The translations under genes and the position numbers were made by a program. 8,229 bases of DNA from Clostridia bacterium. Its GTDB lineage: Bacteria; Bacillota; Clostridia; Christensenellales; UBA1242. Each line of letters opens with the position of its first letter. The first letter of the stretch is position 1. Of this stretch, positions 6,413 to 8,229 are shown piece by piece. The DNA lies in NCBI GenBank assembly GCA_900768425.1, contig CAAGCR010000058.1:1-8229 (forward strand). Reading direction: 5' to 3'. The notes under the pieces were generated by a model, which did no database searches, was not told the DNA's origin, and saw only the letters and a program-made list of their open reading frames with translations.

Positions 6413-6607
6413 TATTGTTTTAACAACAATAGTGAACAAAACACATTTGTATTTTGCAGAGAACGAGATAATTATAAGTGAACAAGCATTAAAATGCTTG
6501 CAGAGAACGGGTTATGCCCGCGGTGAACGAACAACAAAGTTGTTCGCAGTGAAGTGCAAACCATTCGGCTTGCGGTTATTGTTATGTTGCTAACGCAACA
6601 TCAATAA
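6413..6607 (+). repeat. Hairpin-linker repeat array, copy 2 (after typA; longest copy)
   Basis: The array begins 26 bases after the typA stop with TATTGTT/AACAATA (6413-6419 with 6425-6431). GTGAAC-type linkers follow at 6432, 6459 (GAGAAC), 6478, 6503 (GAGAAC), 6523 and 6549 (GTGAAG). The first three intervals (27, 19, 25) are the same as in copy 1. Hairpins are at 6437-6456, 6483-6500, 6508-6520 (CGGG/CCCG), 6528-6546 (CGAACAAC/GTTGTTCG, loop AAA) and 6556-6573 (one mismatch). A closing hairpin at 6576-6607 pairs ATGTTGC/GCAACAT, then a TT bulge, then TTATTG/CAATAA. The 53-codon reading frame through it (6432-6593) is judged incidental. Confidence 0.85.
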
Positions 6608-6645
6608 TTCATCAATAATCAGTCACCACTATTCATTTATAAAAA

Positions 6646-6663
6646 TATCAAAAATTTTTGATA
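6646..6663. other. 18-bp perfect palindrome
   Basis: TATCAAAAA (6646-6654) is followed at once by its exact complement (6655-6663). It could be a dyad operator or a short A/T hairpin. It is low complexity, so chance is a real possibility. It starts the gene-free structured stretch (about 6608-6868) between array 2 and the degV promoter. Confidence 0.4.
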
Positions 6664-6682
6664 AGTTTTTAAAATCATATTG

Positions 6683-6753
6683 GTTAATTCTAAAAGGCAA
6701 CACAAAAGTTTATGGTGATTTTTCGTTGATTATTGGAATTAACAAAATAATCA
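6683..6753 (+). other. Possible pseudoknot-forming segment upstream of degV
   Basis: TGATTATT (6727-6734) pairs with AATAATCA (6746-6753). The 11-base loop contains GAATTAAC (6736-6743), which is exactly complementary to upstream GTTAATTC (6683-6690). If both helices form in RNA, the result is a pseudoknot of two 8-bp helices; otherwise they are alternatives. The sequence is A/T-rich and each match alone could arise by chance. Confidence 0.3.
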
Positions 6754-6769
6754 TAAATAAAAATAATTC

Positions 6770-6813
6770 AGTAGTTCAATGAAATGTTGGTCATTTCAAA
6801 GGACTACTTTTTT
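6770..6813 (+). terminator. Intrinsic terminator between typA/array 2 and degV
   Basis: AGTAGTTC (6770-6777) pairs with GGACTACT (6801-6808), including one G-U pair. After a small AAT/AAA internal loop, GAAATG (6781-6786) pairs with CATTTC (6792-6797) around TTGGT. A run of six T (6808-6813) follows directly. It could end the typA transcript after array 2 or the transcript of an unannotated small RNA. Confidence 0.75.
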
Positions 6814-6868
6814 CAACATTTAGAGAACTAATGTCTAATTTAATTTCTGAGTAAATATGCTAAATTGC

Positions 6869-6897
6869 TTGCAAAAAATGTCGTTTTTTTATACAAT
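6869..6897 (+). promoter_or_regulatory. Candidate promoter of degV
   Basis: TTGCAA (6869-6874) and TACAAT (6892-6897) are separated by exactly 17 bases, matching the -35 and -10 consensus at 4 and 5 of 6 positions. Transcription would start near 6904, about 20 bases before the degV ATG. It lies downstream of the terminator at 6770-6813, so degV appears to be its own unit. Confidence 0.6.
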
Positions 6898-6925
6898 AAC
6901 AAAGATTGAAACTAGGAGTTTACAA

Positions 6926-7813
6926 ATGAAACAATTTGATATATCAACAGATTCCACTTGTGACCTTTATGCAGATGAATATAAAGAACTTGATGTATCT
7001 GTAGGTAAGTTAAACTATACCATTGAAAAAAATGGTGTTTTAACTGAATATTTAGATGATTTTAAATGCTATGAAGATTATGTTAATTTCTATAATGAAT
7101 TGCGTACTGGCGGAATTGCAAAAACCACAATTTTGAATCTTCAGGCTCATATAGATTTATTTACCGATATGGCTAAAAGGGGCATAGTTAATGCCTTACA
7201 TATTTCACAAAGCAACGGGCTAAGTCCAACCATAGACAATGCTCGCAAAGCAATAGAAATCGTAAAAGAACAATATCCAAACATTAATTATCTTGCCTTA
7301 GAATGCAAAACAACAACCATAGGCGAGGGTATGCTTGTTAAAATGGCTTGCAAACTTCGTGATGAAGGGCTAACAAATCAAGAAGCATACGATATTATTG
7401 AAAAAGAAAAAATGCACGTTCAACATTTTGTCATCGTTGATGATTTAATGTATTTAAAGCGCGGTGGTAGAATTTCCGGTCCAAAAGCATTTATAGGCAC
7501 AATTTTAAAAGTAAAACCTATAATTCAATTTACTAAAGAAGGCAAACTAGAAATCACCGAAAAAGTAAACGGAATGGGCAAAGCCTTAAAAACGGTGGTT
7601 GACCAATTTGCGAAATACACAAAAAATAAATATTTTGATATGGTAATTGTTCACACCGACAATATGCCAGTTGCAACACGCCTTGCCGATATGCTAGAAG
7701 AACAATATGGCATTCGTCCTGAGATAAGAATAATGGGGCCAATAATAGGTGCTCACGTAGGACCAAACGCAGTAGCTTATGGTTTCATAAGCAACGAAGA
7801 AAGACCATATTAG
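6926..7813 (+). CDS. degV: DegV family fatty-acid-binding protein (FakB-type)
   Basis: DegV/FakB proteins hold a fatty acid in a buried pocket. With the kinase FakA they present it for phosphorylation, feeding phospholipid synthesis. The product is 295 residues, close to the usual 280-290. The start at 6926 has AGGAG at 6914-6918; the ATG at 6857 lies upstream of the likely promoter and is rejected. Family landmarks are ISTDSTCDLY (6-15), AKTTILN (65-71) where PKTSQPS is usual, the NGLSPT segment (97-102) in place of SSGLSGT, ECKTTTIGEG (126-135) where D-S-x3-S-x-G-x-G is common, LKRGGRIS (177-184), and GPIIGAHVGPNAVAYGF (271-287). Several usual serines are threonine or shifted, so this may be a distinct subfamily with a different lipid preference. 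No fakA homologue is visible nearby. Confidence 0.92.
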   Translation: MKQFDISTDSTCDLYADEYKELDVSVGKLNYTIEKNGVLTEYLDDFKCYEDYVNFYNELRTGGIAKTTILNLQAHIDLFTDMAKRGIVNALHISQSNGLSPTIDNARKAIEIVKEQYPNINYLALECKTTTIGEGMLVKMACKLRDEGLTNQEAYDIIEKEKMHVQHFVIVDDLMYLKRGGRISGPKAFIGTILKVKPIIQFTKEGKLEITEKVNGMGKALKTVVDQFAKYTKNKYFDMVIVHTDNMPVATRLADMLEEQYGIRPEIRIMGPIIGAHVGPNAVAYGFISNEERPY

Positions 7814-7841
7814 AATGAAAATGATAACCTATAAATGAAAA

Positions 7842-7880
7842 ATTATTGTTAAACAATAATAGTGAACAAAACTTTTTTTG
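7842..7880 (+). repeat. Hairpin-linker repeat array, copy 3 (after degV; truncated)
   Basis: ATTATTGT/ACAATAAT (7842-7849 with 7853-7860) is followed by AGTGAAC (7861-7867) and a reduced CAAAA/TTTTG hairpin (7867-7880). This is the same opening as copies 1 and 2 and lies 28 bases after the degV stop. From 7881 the sequence no longer follows the pattern. A TTATTG-like palindromic fragment near 7908-7921 may be a decayed remnant. Confidence 0.72.
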
Positions 7881-7999
7881 CAAACGGGCTATTTCTTGTT
7901 GTGATAAACAATAATGTTATTCTCACTAAAAAGAAACCTTTTGCTTGCATTGATTTTAATAATCTAAATTTTTACATCATTGTTACCTAAAAACTATTT

Positions 8000-8053
8000 A
8001 ACTCCAAAGCCCTAAATTCATAAATATATGAATAGTAAGTCTTTGGAGTTTTT
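8000..8053 (+). terminator. Large terminator downstream of degV
   Basis: AACTCCAAAG (8000-8009) pairs perfectly with CTTTGGAGTT (8041-8050). Inside it, ATTCATA (8016-8022) pairs with TATGAAT (8027-8033) around AATA. The outer stem runs into five T (8049-8053). It probably ends the degV transcript and isolates it from the next gene. Confidence 0.75.
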
Positions 8054-8107
8054 GTATTCATACGAACATTAAAATATATATAAAATAATTAAAAAATTAT
8101 AAAAAAC

Positions 8108-8150
8108 TAATATTTAATTATCAAAATTGAATTTTTAGTATTAAATATTA
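8108..8150. other. 11-bp inverted repeat in an extremely A/T-rich segment
   Basis: TAATATTTAAT (8108-8118) is exactly complementary to ATTAAATATTA (8140-8150), with a 21-base gap. It ends 18 bases before the -35 box of the next promoter, which fits an operator or DNA bend. The surrounding stretch (8055-8205) is almost pure A/T, so chance matches are more likely than usual. Confidence 0.35.
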
Positions 8151-8168
8151 ATTAATTCATAATTTAAA

Positions 8169-8197
8169 TTGTAAAAAAATGTAAAAAATTATATACT
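8169..8197 (+). promoter_or_regulatory. Candidate promoter for the gene leaving the window
   Basis: TTGTAA (8169-8174) and TATACT (8192-8197) are 17 bases apart, matching consensus at 4 and 5 of 6 positions. Transcription would start about 12 bases before the GTG at 8216, giving a very short leader. Confidence 0.5.
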
Positions 8198-8215
8198 AAT
8201 AATAAAGAGGATTTT

Positions 8216-8229
8216 GTGAAAAAATTAAA
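8216..8229 (+). CDS. Start of a GTG-initiated gene, cut by the window end
   Basis: GTG at 8216 is preceded by AAAGAGG (8204-8210) with a five-base gap and by a plausible promoter. Only four full codons are visible (M-K-K-L). The lysine-rich start would suit either a signal peptide or a cytosolic protein, and no function can be assigned. Confidence 0.5.

Noticed and set aside
6432..6593. A 53-codon GTG-started frame running through array 2
   Set aside because: It has no ribosome binding site and follows the repeat units exactly. The matching frame in array 1 stops after 24 codons at a TGA made by the linker, because GTGAAC there is GAGAAC in copy 2. The hairpin pattern explains the sequence better than coding.
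6857..6925. ATG at 6857 as the degV start
   Set aside because: It lies upstream of the probable degV promoter, has no binding site, and adds residues before the conserved MKQFDISTDST start, which has AGGAG.
6608..6925. T-box or other known riboswitch upstream of degV
   Set aside because: No T-box sequence, specifier loop or recognised riboswitch core was seen. The terminator precedes, rather than follows, the likely degV promoter.

Overview
The window looks like a piece of chromosome from a low-GC, Gram-positive-type bacterium, most likely an uncultured member of the Clostridia (Bacillota). The reasons are strong AGGAG ribosome binding sites, A/T-rich codon use, TTGACA/TATAAT-type promoters, an infC-rpmI-rplT operon with a Firmicutes-style L20 leader and an AUU-started infC, and a SpoVD/FtsI-type penicillin-binding protein with one PASTA domain. 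Every recognised gene is on the + strand. The genetic code looks standard: tryptophan is TGG and no gene contains an in-frame TGA.

Layout. (1) Bases 1-40 are the right end of a palindromic repeat cut by the window edge. (2) 151-2824 is a two-gene division block: a divergent FtsL-like single-pass membrane protein, then after one base a TTG-started FtsI/SpoVD transpeptidase. (3) 2833-3036 holds an array of small hairpins joined by a constant CAGTGAAC linker, followed by a terminator-like hairpin. (4) 3117-4532 is the translation operon: a consensus promoter, the L20 leader with an attenuator, infC (IF3), rpmI (L35), rplT (L20) and a strong terminator. (5) typA/bipA (4545-6386) begins 12 bases after that terminator. 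(6) 6413-6813 has no gene. It holds a second, longer copy of the hairpin array, then A/T-rich structured DNA ending in an intrinsic terminator. (7) degV (6926-7813) has its own promoter and is followed by a third, truncated array copy and a large terminator. (8) The last 170 bases are extremely A/T-rich and carry an inverted repeat, a promoter and the first codons of a GTG-started gene that runs off the window.

How the genes fit together. The first block builds septal peptidoglycan. The second makes an initiation factor and two large-subunit proteins, probably under feedback from L20 (leader attenuation) and IF3 (AUU start). TypA, a ribosome-associated GTPase linked to 50S assembly, is directly next door and may be reached by read-through. 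DegV is a fatty-acid-binding protein family and appears to be an independent unit.

The least explained item is the repeat family. Three copies lie just downstream of three unrelated genes (ftsI, typA, degV), all in the direction of transcription. Each starts with the same TATTGTT/AACAATA hairpin. The two long copies share the linker spacing 27-19-25, and their stems have changed in ways that keep base pairing.
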